This document shows positions 7,027-13,616 of a DNA stretch of 13,616 bases, piece by piece. The stretch lies in NCBI GenBank assembly GCA_037128295.1, contig JBAXWR010000197.1, positions 1-13,616 of the forward strand, written 5' to 3'. Position 1 is the first letter of the stretch. Each line of letters starts with the position of its first letter. Position numbers and translations under genes: made by a program. The notes under the pieces were generated by a model. The model did not search any database, was not told where the DNA came from, and saw only the letters and a list, made by a program, of their open reading frames with translations. This stretch comes from JAAFHB01 sp037128295. GTDB taxonomy: Bacteria; Bacteroidota; Bacteroidia; Bacteroidales; Prolixibacteraceae.

Positions 7027-8076
7027 TTATTTAACTCCGAACTTATAAACTGTTTTCGATTTAAAAATCTCACCTGGTTTCAGTGATGTAGTTGGGAATT
7101 CGGGATGATTTGGTGAGTCAGGATAATGCTGTGTTTCAAGGGCAAGGCCCGAATAACTCCCAAATTTTTCGTTATTCTTTCCCTCCATTTCAGGGATCCA
7201 ATAACCGGTGTACAATTGGATTCCAGGTTCTGTAGTCAACACTTCAACTGTCCGTCCGGTCGATTCCTCCGATAAGATACCTGCTTTGAGGAGTTTTTTC
7301 TTGGGATTGTTCAAAATAAAATTGCAATCATAACCGTCCACCAACTCACCAATCCGTGAACCGATGGTCATTGGGATTGTAAAATCGAACGGTGTACCTG
7401 CAACATCTTCTATCTCACCGGTAGGAATCAACGATGAATCATTGACTGTTTTCGTCTTTGCATTCAATTGAAGTGAATGCCCAAAAATATTTTCTTTGCC
7501 TCCTGTAAGATTGAAATAGGTGTGGTTGGTAAGGTTGATAACAGTCTCTCTGTCGGCAACTGCCTTATAATCTATATGTAGCTCATTCTTATGGTTTAGG
7601 GTGTACGAGATGGTAAGATCCACGTTTCCAGGAAATCCTTCTTCCATGTGTACGCTCCTGTATTTAAGTTCAACACCAACCATATCAGGCTTCTCAATTT
7701 TCTTTGGGACCCATATCACCTTGTCGAACCCTGTTATCCCGCCATGCAACGAGTTTTCACCATTGTTGATCGGAAGGGTGTATTCTTTGCCATCAATAAG
7801 AAATTTTCCCTTGGCGATCCTGTTTGCATATCTCCCGACAATACAACCAAAATAGGGGCCACTTTCAATATAAGCATCTGTTAAATAGTCTTCAAGAGAT
7901 TGAAAACCCAGCACAATATTGGTCTTGTTCCCATCTTTGTCAGGCGTTTTAACCGAAGTAATGATCCCCCCGTAATTGGTTATTTTAACGGTTATCCCAT
8001 TGTCATTTCGTAGGGTGTATATGAAAATCTTTTCGCCTCTACGGGCATTGCCAAAAACGTCACGTAATAGTTCCAT
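7027..8076 (-). CDS. galM: Aldose 1-epimerase (mutarotase)
   Basis: This 349-residue GalM-family protein interconverts the alpha and beta anomers of galactose and glucose, so that galactokinase receives alpha-D-galactose. Its length is close to the ~346 residues of characterised bacterial GalM. Visible family landmarks are GRYANRI (81-87), the substrate His in SLHGG (H111), the catalytic acid His in NLTNHTYFNLTG (H185), the Asp in DGYDCNF (D250) and the catalytic base Glu in LALETQHYPDSPNHP (E314). No signal peptide is visible, so it should be cytoplasmic, unlike some Bacteroidota paralogues that are lipoproteins. It is divergent from galK across a 178-bp region that holds a TAnnTTTG element for each gene, consistent with joint control by galactose availability. 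A terminator-like hairpin follows it. Confidence 0.92.
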   Translation of the reverse strand: MELLRDVFGNARRGEKIFIYTLRNDNGITVKITNYGGIITSVKTPDKDGNKTNIVLGFQSLEDYLTDAYIESGPYFGCIVGRYANRIAKGKFLIDGKEYTLPINNGENSLHGGITGFDKVIWVPKKIEKPDMVGVELKYRSVHMEEGFPGNVDLTISYTLNHKNELHIDYKAVADRETVINLTNHTYFNLTGGKENIFGHSLQLNAKTKTVNDSSLIPTGEIEDVAGTPFDFTIPMTIGSRIGELVDGYDCNFILNNPKKKLLKAGILSEESTGRTVEVLTTEPGIQLYTGYWIPEMEGKNNEKFGSYSGLALETQHYPDSPNHPEFPTTSLKPGEIFKSKTVYKFGVK

Positions 8077-8101
8077 AAATTGAATTTTAGTTTTCTGAAC
8101 A

Positions 8102-8109
8102 CAAACGTA
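8102..8109 (-). promoter_or_regulatory. Bacteroidota -7 promoter element for galM
   Basis: The minus strand reads TACGTTTG, an exact match to TAnnTTTG, about 25 bases upstream of the galM ATG. This implies a leader of roughly 15-20 bases. No clear -33 TTG was seen at the expected distance. Confidence 0.6.
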
Positions 8110-8156
8110 AAGATAAATATTAAAAAATCATATTTTTATTCTTTTTATAGAAATGT

Positions 8157-8176
8157 ATGTTTTTAAAACATGTTTT
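8157..8176. promoter_or_regulatory. Overlapping palindromes in the galM-galK divergent region (candidate operator)
   Basis: Two palindromes overlap: ATGTTTT-T-AAAACAT (8157-8171) and AAAACATGTTTT (8165-8176). They lie between the two -7 elements, about 30 bases upstream of the galK one. The position suits a regulator acting on both promoters. The AT-rich composition makes chance occurrence possible, and no regulator gene is present in the window. Confidence 0.35.
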
Positions 8177-8204
8177 GCGGCTGTCCATTGTAACTAAAAT
8201 ATTT

Positions 8205-8212
8205 TACTTTTG
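8205..8212 (+). promoter_or_regulatory. Bacteroidota -7 promoter element for galK
   Basis: TACTTTTG is an exact TAnnTTTG match. A TTG at 8188-8190 could serve as the -33 element, although the 14-base spacing is shorter than usual. Transcription would start near 8219, giving a leader of ~36 bases before the galK ATG. Confidence 0.7.
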
Positions 8213-8254
8213 CGCCTTACAGTACCAACCAGTTTAGAATTTAATTTTTAAGAT

Positions 8255-9415
8255 ATGACGATCGAACAGTTAAAAGCAAAGTTTATTGAAAAATTTGGCG
8301 AAGGTGAAGTAAGTGGATATTTTTCACCGGGTCGCGTAAACCTGATTGGGGAACACACCGACTACAATGGAGGATTTGTATTCCCATGTGCCCTAAGTTT
8401 CGGGATTTACTGCCTTGTAAGGAAAACAGATCGGAAAACAGTCCGTTTTGCCTCTTTGGATATGCCTTTTGAAGCCGAGGTAAAAGTTGAAGATCTGAAT
8501 AAAGCCATTGGAAAAGAATGGGTTAATTATCCAATAGGTGTTTTTGCACAATTTATGAAAAAGGGGATTTCATTTGAACAAGGCGCCGACCTTTTATTCT
8601 ATGGTGATGTACCTACAGGTGCAGGATTGTCCTCATCGGCAGCCCTCGAAGTGGTTACAGGAGTAATGATCAATGATATTTATGGTTGTGGGATAGACAG
8701 GGTCGAGCTTGCCAAAATGGGCCAAAAAGCCGAACATGAATATGCGCTGGTCAATTGCGGCATTATGGATCAGTTTGCGTCAGCAATGGGCAAAAAAGAC
8801 CATGCCATTTTTCTCAATTGCGATACACTTTCCTACGACCTGGTACCTGTTAAACTGGAAGGTGTGAAAATTGTAATCAGCAATACAAATAGTCCTCATA
8901 AATTGGATTCGGGGAAATACAATGAGCGGGTAGCCGAATGTCAGGCAGCCGTAAAAGCAATCCAGCCTTATCAACAGATCAATGCCCTTGGCGAAATTTC
9001 CTGGGAAGACTTCCTGAAAGTGGAAGACAAAATTGAAAACGAAACCGTTCGCAGGCGTGCTCGCCACGTTGTCAGCGAGATCCAAAGGACCACAGATGCA
9101 GTAAAAGAACTGAAAGCCGGAAATCTTGTTAAATTCGGCGAATTGATGAATGGTTCTCATGATTCCTTGCGTGATGATTACGAAGTTACTGGCCTTGAGC
9201 TGGATACAATGGTTGAAGAAGGTCGCAAAATTGCCGGTGTTATCGGCACACGTATGACCGGTGGTGGTTTTGGTGGTTGCACTGTCAGCTTAGTGAAAGA
9301 TGAGGCTGTGGAGACCTTTATTGCAGAGGTAGGTAAAAATTACCAGGAAAAAACAGGATTGAAGCCTGTATTCTACGTAGCCGAAATAGGTGACGGCGGT
9401 AAAAAATTGTTCTAA
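8255..9415 (+). CDS. galK: Galactokinase
   Basis: This 386-residue GHMP kinase phosphorylates alpha-D-galactose at C1 with ATP, the first committed step of the Leloir pathway. The galactokinase signature SPGRVNLIGEHTDYNGG (24-40) holds the catalytic Arg27. The ATP-binding loop is VPTGAGLSSSAALE (119-132), the catalytic base is the Asp of CGIMDQFASAMG (D172), and the third GHMP motif is GTRMTGGGFGGC (331-342). Length and all key residues match active enzymes (E. coli GalK has 382 residues). The ATG follows the TAnnTTTG element by ~42 bases. The gene is divergent from galM and followed by a sugar transporter, forming a galactose uptake and phosphorylation module. galT and galE must lie elsewhere, since neither is in the window. 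Confidence 0.97.
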   Translation: MTIEQLKAKFIEKFGEGEVSGYFSPGRVNLIGEHTDYNGGFVFPCALSFGIYCLVRKTDRKTVRFASLDMPFEAEVKVEDLNKAIGKEWVNYPIGVFAQFMKKGISFEQGADLLFYGDVPTGAGLSSSAALEVVTGVMINDIYGCGIDRVELAKMGQKAEHEYALVNCGIMDQFASAMGKKDHAIFLNCDTLSYDLVPVKLEGVKIVISNTNSPHKLDSGKYNERVAECQAAVKAIQPYQQINALGEISWEDFLKVEDKIENETVRRRARHVVSEIQRTTDAVKELKAGNLVKFGELMNGSHDSLRDDYEVTGLELDTMVEEGRKIAGVIGTRMTGGGFGGCTVSLVKDEAVETFIAEVGKNYQEKTGLKPVFYVAEIGDGGKKLF

Positions 9416-9477
9416 AAATAAAGTCAACAATAATTACAAAAAAAATATCGTTTAAATTTTTGATTTGTAATAATTGT

Positions 9478-9485
9478 TAGTTTTG
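9478..9485 (+). promoter_or_regulatory. Bacteroidota -7 promoter element for the sugar transporter
   Basis: TAGTTTTG matches TAnnTTTG in the 116-bp space after galK, 46 bases before the transporter ATG. A TTTG at 9459-9462 is a possible -33 element with a short spacing of 15. No hairpin terminator was seen after galK, so read-through from the galK promoter is also likely. Confidence 0.6.
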
Positions 9486-9531
9486 TAGGAAACGAATTAA
9501 GTTAATTAATACCAATAAATTTTATTCAATT

Positions 9532-10812
9532 ATGACACAGAACAAAAGTTATGCATTGCCAATCTTTATGATGATCCTGCTCTTTGGTATGATCTCATTT
9601 GTTACCAATTTGGCAGCACCTATGGGTAACGTTTTAAAAGACCAATTTGGAGTAGCCAATTTCCTTGGAATGTTGGGAAATGCAGCTAATTTCATCGCTT
9701 ACGCCGTAATGGGAATTCCAGGTGGCATTCTGCTGCAAAGAATCGGTTATAAAAAGACAGCTTTACTCGCTATTGCTGTCGGTTTTATAGGTGTATTTAT
9801 CCAATATCTTTCAGGCCATGCATCCCAGGAATCTGCTTTTGCCGTTTATCTTCTTGGTGCTTTTATCTCCGGATTTTCAATGTGTTTGTTAAATACCGTA
9901 GTTAATCCTATGTTGAATACATTGGGCGGCGGCGGAAACAAAGGAAATCAATTGATTCAGGTTGGTGGGTCTTTCAATTCTGTTATGGCTACATTCACTC
10001 CTGCATTTGTTGGTATCTTAATTGGTGCTCAAGCCAAAATCACCGATGTATTTCCTGTGATGTACATTGCAATGGCTGTATTTGCAACTGTTTTCGTAGT
10101 TCTATATTTTGTCGACATTCCTGAACCATTTGCCGAGCAGTCATCCCTCCCGTTGAAAGCCTTGATGTCTGGAGCAATGAGATTCCGTCACTTTATCCTC
10201 GGGGCCATTGCCATCTCGGTTTATGTAGGTGTTGAAGTGGGTACTCCTGGTATCATGAACCTCTGGTTATCCGACACTCCTGAAGTTGGGAAAGTCACTG
10301 CAGGTTTCGTTGCTGGGACTTATTGGTTTCTGATGCTGATTGGCCGTCTGACTGGTGCTTCACTTGGAAGCAAGGTATCAAGTAAAACCATGCTTAGTTT
10401 TACGTCCGGATTAGGTCTGATCCTGATTGGCCTGGCGATCTTCTCACCAACATCCATAATGGTTTCTTTACCGGTAATTCAGAAATCTGCAGCCGGGGCT
10501 CTTTCTTTTGGATTAGCCCAAGTTCCGATCAATGCCATGTTTATCGTATTGGTAGGCCTTTGTACCTCCATCATGTGGGGTGGTATTTTCAACCTTGCAG
10601 TTGAGGGCTTAGGTAAATATCTTGCAGCAGCCTCCGGTATTTTTATGGTCATGGTTTGTGGCGGTGGATTGTTGCCACTTCTTCAAGGTAAAATCGTTGA
10701 TTTAACCTCTTATCTTTCAAGCTATTGGTTAATATTCATCTGTCTTGGCTATTTGTTGTTCTATGCTTTGATTGGGAGCAAGAACGTCAATAAAGACATT
10801 CCGGTAGCTTAA
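9532..10812 (+). CDS. MFS sugar:proton symporter, FHS (FucP/GluP-like) family
   Basis: This 426-residue, strongly hydrophobic protein has about twelve membrane helices and no signal peptide. It carries an MFS motif A-like loop after helix 2 (GGILLQRIGYKKT, 64-76) and, in helix 4, the NTVVNPMLNTLGGGGN segment (121-136) with the Asn-Pro typical of the fucose/glucose/galactose:H+ symporter branch, followed by QVGGSFNSV. A glycine-rich GTYWFLMLIGRLTG lies early in the second half. FHS transporters bring fucose, glucose, galactose or related sugars across the inner membrane with protons. The position right after galK makes galactose the most likely cargo, but this is inference from context. It has its own -7 element and a strong terminator downstream. 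Confidence 0.85.
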   Translation: MTQNKSYALPIFMMILLFGMISFVTNLAAPMGNVLKDQFGVANFLGMLGNAANFIAYAVMGIPGGILLQRIGYKKTALLAIAVGFIGVFIQYLSGHASQESAFAVYLLGAFISGFSMCLLNTVVNPMLNTLGGGGNKGNQLIQVGGSFNSVMATFTPAFVGILIGAQAKITDVFPVMYIAMAVFATVFVVLYFVDIPEPFAEQSSLPLKALMSGAMRFRHFILGAIAISVYVGVEVGTPGIMNLWLSDTPEVGKVTAGFVAGTYWFLMLIGRLTGASLGSKVSSKTMLSFTSGLGLILIGLAIFSPTSIMVSLPVIQKSAAGALSFGLAQVPINAMFIVLVGLCTSIMWGGIFNLAVEGLGKYLAAASGIFMVMVCGGGLLPLLQGKIVDLTSYLSSYWLIFICLGYLLFYALIGSKNVNKDIPVA

Positions 10813-10840
10813 CACGTCTTATTTGTTTTAATAGTATAGG

Positions 10841-10873
10841 ATGGTATGAGAATTTTTTCTCATACCATTTTTT
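10841..10873 (+). terminator. Rho-independent terminator after the sugar transporter
   Basis: The arms ATGGTATGAGAA (10841-10852) and TTCTCATACCAT (10857-10868) are perfect 12-bp complements around a TTTT loop, followed at once by five T residues. It lies 28 bases after the transporter stop. Confidence 0.9.
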
Positions 10874-10906
10874 ATATGATGTCGGATAACTTAATGCTTT
10901 AAGCTC

Positions 10907-11836
10907 ATGAAATCCAATTTGTATGATATTATCGGCGATGTTCACGGGTGTGCTGTTCTTTTGAAGAAACTTTTAAAAACCATGGGCTATTCCAAAGTAG
11001 ATGGGACATGGACTCATCCGGAAAGGACTGCAATTTTCATTGGCGATTTTATCAACCGTGGCCCGCAGATCAGAGAGACGATTCAGATTATCAGGCAAAT
11101 GACTGAAGAAGGGGCTGCCTTGACGATTCTTGGAAACCATGAATATAGTGCGGTATTGTATCATATAAAGGATTCAAAAGGGATGTTTCTTTCGCGGCAC
11201 ATTGCGGGAAACAGGAACCAAATCCAAAGCACTTTAATTGCTTTTAAAGGGGCAGAACCCGAATTAAAAAGTCATTTGAAATGGATGCGTTCGCTTCCAT
11301 TTTATCTTGATCTTGATGAGATCAGAATAGTCCATGCCTATTGGAATGATCAGGACATCCGTTACCTGAAGGCTTTTATCCCGGAAGGAAGGCTGAAAAA
11401 AGGATTTCTGCGAACGATCCATGAAGAGCAACACCCTTCTGCCAGCATTATTTATAAAGTCCTAAAAGGACTTGAATACAACCTTCCACAAGACCTCATC
11501 CTTAAATGTGACAAAGGGATGAGCAGGAATATCTTCCGGATGAACTGGTGGGAATCGCCAAAGAAAAAGACTTTCAGGGAGTTGTCATTTGGAAATAAGT
11601 TCATTCTGCCGGAATATACTGTCCCGAAACAAATCGCACCATCGTTTGAACCTTATCTCCCGGATAAACCGCCAGTGTTTATTGGTCATTACAGCCTGAA
11701 TGATGGGGCTAACATCTTCCAGGGAAATATTTGTTGTGTTGATAGCAATGTCACAGGAACGGGGCAATTATCGGCTTATCGTTGGAACGGAGAGAAGAAG
11801 CTTATCAGGGATAATATCATTACAGTATCGCTATAA
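10907..11836 (+). CDS. PPP-type metallophosphoesterase (ApaH/PrpE-like)
   Basis: This 309-residue calcineurin-like phosphoesterase has the three dinuclear-metal motifs in order: GDVHG (10-14), GDFINRGP (46-53) and GNHEY (76-80). Further histidines, in IVHAYW and near the C-terminus in FIGHYSL, can complete the site. The family includes diadenosine tetraphosphatases and protein phosphatases; the substrate is not evident here. The second motif normally reads GDxxDRG. The Asp before RG is Asn here (N50), while the metal-bridging Asp of GD is kept. No RNA-ligase or kinase domain (as in Pnkp) is attached. It stands alone between the transporter terminator and a tandem-repeat spacer, and converges on guaA. 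No TAnnTTTG element was seen in the ~33 bases before the ATG. Confidence 0.82.
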   Translation: MKSNLYDIIGDVHGCAVLLKKLLKTMGYSKVDGTWTHPERTAIFIGDFINRGPQIRETIQIIRQMTEEGAALTILGNHEYSAVLYHIKDSKGMFLSRHIAGNRNQIQSTLIAFKGAEPELKSHLKWMRSLPFYLDLDEIRIVHAYWNDQDIRYLKAFIPEGRLKKGFLRTIHEEQHPSASIIYKVLKGLEYNLPQDLILKCDKGMSRNIFRMNWWESPKKKTFRELSFGNKFILPEYTVPKQIAPSFEPYLPDKPPVFIGHYSLNDGANIFQGNICCVDSNVTGTGQLSAYRWNGEKKLIRDNIITVSL

Positions 11837-11841
11837 ATTTA

Positions 11842-11949
11842 GAAATAAATGGAAATAAGGTCGAAATAAAGTTGAAATAAAGTTGAAATAAAGTTGAAAT
11901 AAAGTTGAAATAAAGTTGATATAAAGTTGATATAAAGTTGATATTTCAG
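11842..11949. repeat. 11-bp tandem repeat array between convergent genes
   Basis: The core is five exact copies of GAAATAAAGTT (11863-11917), followed by two copies of the variant GATATAAAGTT (11918-11939) and a decayed partial unit (11940-11949). It is preceded by one variant GAAATAAGGTC (11852-11862) and a 10-base unit (11842-11851). The array fills nearly the whole 122-bp gap between the metallophosphatase and guaA stops. Copy number is probably variable through replication slippage. Confidence 0.95.
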
Positions 11950-11958
11950 ATTGCCAAA

Positions 11959-13488
11959 TTACTCCCATTCGATTGTTGCGGGTGGTTTTGAGCTGATATC
12001 GTAAACAACGCGGTTGATCCCACGAACTTTGTTGATGATATCGTTTGAAATTTTGGCAAGAAACTCATAGGGAAGGTGTACCCAGTCGGCAGTCATGCCA
12101 TCAGTTGAAGCCACAGCACGCAAAGCTACCACATTTTCATAGGTCCTCTCATCACCCATCACCCCAACAGACTGAACAGGCAACAACATCACGCCAGCCT
12201 GCCAGACTTTGTCGTACAAGCCCCATTCTTTCAAACCGTTGACAAAAATAGCATCTGCCTCCTGCAATACCCTTACTTTCTCAGGTGTTACATCGCTTAG
12301 GATCCTGATCCCCAATCCTGGCCCGGGAAAAGGATGCCTGCCCAACAATTCCTGTTTGATACCCAGGGCACGACCAACACGTCGAACTTCGTCTTTGAAT
12401 AATAAGTTAAGCGGTTCAACGACTTTCAGATTCATTTTTTCGGGAAGACCGCCAACATTGTGATGAGACTTGATTGTGGCAGAAGGACCATTTACCGAAA
12501 CAGACTCAATCACATCGGGGTAGATTGTCCCTTGTGCAAGCCATTTCACATCCTGAATTTTATGTGCTTCTATATCAAAGACTTCTATAAAATCGCGACC
12601 GATAATTTTTCGTTTGGTTTCAGGATCTCTCACCTCTTTCAAATCGTTCCAGAACCGCTCGCTGGCGTCGACACCTATCACATTAAGCCCCATATCTTTA
12701 TATGAATCAAGCACATCCTGAAATTCGTTCTTGCGAAGCAAGCCATTGTCTACAAAAATACAGGTAAGATTTTTTCCAATCGCTTTATGGAGAAGGACTC
12801 CGGCTACCGATGAATCGACACCACCCGACAGTCCCAGGACTACTTTGTCGTTCCCAATTTTATCACACAATTGCTGAACTGTGGTCTCAATAAAAGAATC
12901 CGGTGTCCAATCCTGCAAGCAGCCACAAATTCCCACTAAAAAATTCTCAAGAATTTTAGTCCCTTCAACTGTATGATATACTTCGGGATGAAATTGAATG
13001 GCATAGGAATCTTCACCTGTAATTTTAAAAGCTGCATTTTCAACATCCCCAGTGGAGGCAATGATTTTATAATTATCTGGTAATCGGATAATTGTATCCC
13101 CATGAGACATCCAAACCTGAGAATTCTCACTAATACCCTGTAATAAAGGACTTTCTGAATCTGTGACTCTCAGATTTGCACGACCATATTCTCTGGAATC
13201 GGATGCAGCCACTTCCCCGCCAAAAAAATGGGCAAGGTATTGCGCCCCATAACAAACACCCAATAAGGGAAATTTTCCTTTTATGCCTCCCAGGTCAATT
13301 CGCGGGCCATTCACATCCCTGACAGAATAAGGGCTTCCTGAAAGGATAACACCTTTTACCGATGAATCAATAATTGGGAAATGATTGAATGGATGGATTT
13401 CGCAATAAACATTGAGTTCGCGCACACGTCGACCGATCAGTTGGGTATATTGGGAACCAAAATCGAGAATGAGAATTTTTTCCTGCAT
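11959..13488 (-). CDS. guaA: GMP synthase (glutamine-hydrolysing)
   Basis: This 509-residue protein is complete. It aminates XMP to GMP using glutamine and ATP, the last step of guanine nucleotide synthesis. The N-terminal class I glutamine amidotransferase domain (about 1-190) has the nucleophile C79 in GVCYGAQYLAH and the His-Glu pair H167/E169 in IQFHPEVYHT. The ATP-pyrophosphatase domain begins near 195 with the P-loop GLSGGVDSS (219-227). The C-terminal dimerisation and XMP-binding part carries HPFPGPGLGIR and ends in the invariant YDISSKPPATIEWE. Length is slightly below E. coli GuaA (525), as usual for shorter-linker forms. guaB is not adjacent. No clear TAnnTTTG element was seen between it and the upstream tRNA terminator. 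Confidence 0.97.
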   Translation of the reverse strand: MQEKILILDFGSQYTQLIGRRVRELNVYCEIHPFNHFPIIDSSVKGVILSGSPYSVRDVNGPRIDLGGIKGKFPLLGVCYGAQYLAHFFGGEVAASDSREYGRANLRVTDSESPLLQGISENSQVWMSHGDTIIRLPDNYKIIASTGDVENAAFKITGEDSYAIQFHPEVYHTVEGTKILENFLVGICGCLQDWTPDSFIETTVQQLCDKIGNDKVVLGLSGGVDSSVAGVLLHKAIGKNLTCIFVDNGLLRKNEFQDVLDSYKDMGLNVIGVDASERFWNDLKEVRDPETKRKIIGRDFIEVFDIEAHKIQDVKWLAQGTIYPDVIESVSVNGPSATIKSHHNVGGLPEKMNLKVVEPLNLLFKDEVRRVGRALGIKQELLGRHPFPGPGLGIRILSDVTPEKVRVLQEADAIFVNGLKEWGLYDKVWQAGVMLLPVQSVGVMGDERTYENVVALRAVASTDGMTADWVHLPYEFLAKISNDIINKVRGINRVVYDISSKPPATIEWE

Positions 13489-13517
13489 GAGAGTTATTAT
13501 TTACAGACCTTAATTTT

Positions 13518-13548
13518 AAAAACCCTCAAGGTTGTGATAACCTTGAGG
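13518..13548 (-). terminator. Rho-independent terminator of the tRNA-Arg transcript
   Basis: The 10-bp perfect stem (13524-13533 with 13539-13548) has a 5-base loop. On the minus strand it is followed by G and five T residues (13522-13518). It sits 16 bases past the tRNA 3' end and 30 bases before the guaA ATG, so it separates the two genes. Confidence 0.8.
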
Positions 13549-13563
13549 ATTTGTACCAAGTTG

Positions 13564-13616
13564 TAGCCTCACCGCGACTCGAACGCGAATCTAAAGTTTA
13601 GGAAACTTCCGTTCTA
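13564..13616 (-). tRNA. tRNA-Arg(CCT), 3' part, cut by the window end
   Basis: Read on the minus strand, the end of the D arm (TAGAAC, G) is followed by an anticodon stem GAAGT/ACTTT with loop TTCCTAA, so the anticodon is CCT and decodes AGG. A 4-base variable region precedes the T arm TCGCG/CGCGG with loop TTCGAGT, the acceptor strand TGAGGCT and discriminator A (13564). The next bases are CAA, so CCA is not encoded, as is common in Bacteroidota. The 5' acceptor strand and most of the D arm lie beyond the window. Confidence 0.85.

Noticed and set aside
8780..9160. A 126-codon open frame on the minus strand inside galK.
   Set aside because: It lies wholly within galK, whose motifs are complete, and its translation shows no recognisable domain.
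11842..11949. Possible CRISPR array.
   Set aside because: The units are only 11 bp, directly abutting and without spacers, and no cas gene is near.
12045..12705. A chain of short open frames on the + strand opposite guaA.
   Set aside because: They are antisense to an intact, highly conserved gene and have no coherent protein features.

Overview
The window reads as chromosomal DNA of a Bacteroidota member, probably Bacteroidales or a close relative. Three intergenic spaces carry the phylum's TAnnTTTG -7 promoter element. Intergenic DNA is AT-rich, Shine-Dalgarno sequences are mostly weak or absent, and the one tRNA has no encoded CCA. The protein repertoire also fits: Kdo8N-type sugar genes, a FucP-like sugar symporter and a TMEM175-type channel.

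Left end (1-3625, + strand): the first ~220 bases encode the C-terminal tail of what looks like a PilM-like pilus ATPase-fold protein. It runs abruptly, in another frame, into the last ~145 codons of a DegT-family aminotransferase of KdnA type. This is either a rearrangement or an assembly chimera. Three intact, tightly spaced genes follow: kdnB (Kdo 8-oxidase), a kdsA-like Kdo-8-phosphate synthase, and a fusion of a fructose-6-phosphate-aldolase/transaldolase-like barrel to a CBS pair of the kind normally found on arabinose-5-phosphate isomerase (KdsD). Together they look like an operon for an 8-amino-3,8-dideoxy-octulosonate (Kdo8N) or a related lipid A-proximal sugar. The aldolase-CBS fusion sits where the A5P-producing enzyme would be expected, and both its active site and that of the KdsA carry unusual substitutions. 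This is the most interesting part of the window.

Middle (3626-6898): a hairpin terminator and a large near-perfect palindrome precede a small nitroreductase. The nitroreductase converges, with a 2-bp gap, on a TMEM175/DUF1211 membrane protein that lies directly downstream of a long-chain acyl-CoA synthetase on the minus strand.

Galactose region (6973-10873): divergent galM and galK, each with a TAnnTTTG promoter and candidate operator palindromes between them, are followed by an FHS/FucP-type MFS sugar transporter with its own promoter and a strong terminator. galT and galE are not in the window.

Right end (10907-13616): a PPP-like metallophosphatase converges on guaA (GMP synthase). The gap between them holds an 11-bp tandem repeat array. 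Upstream of guaA on the same strand is a tRNA-Arg(CCT), cut off by the window edge and followed by a rho-independent terminator. No CRISPR array, insertion sequence, integrase or phage gene was seen, and no gene-free stretch exceeds 300 bases.
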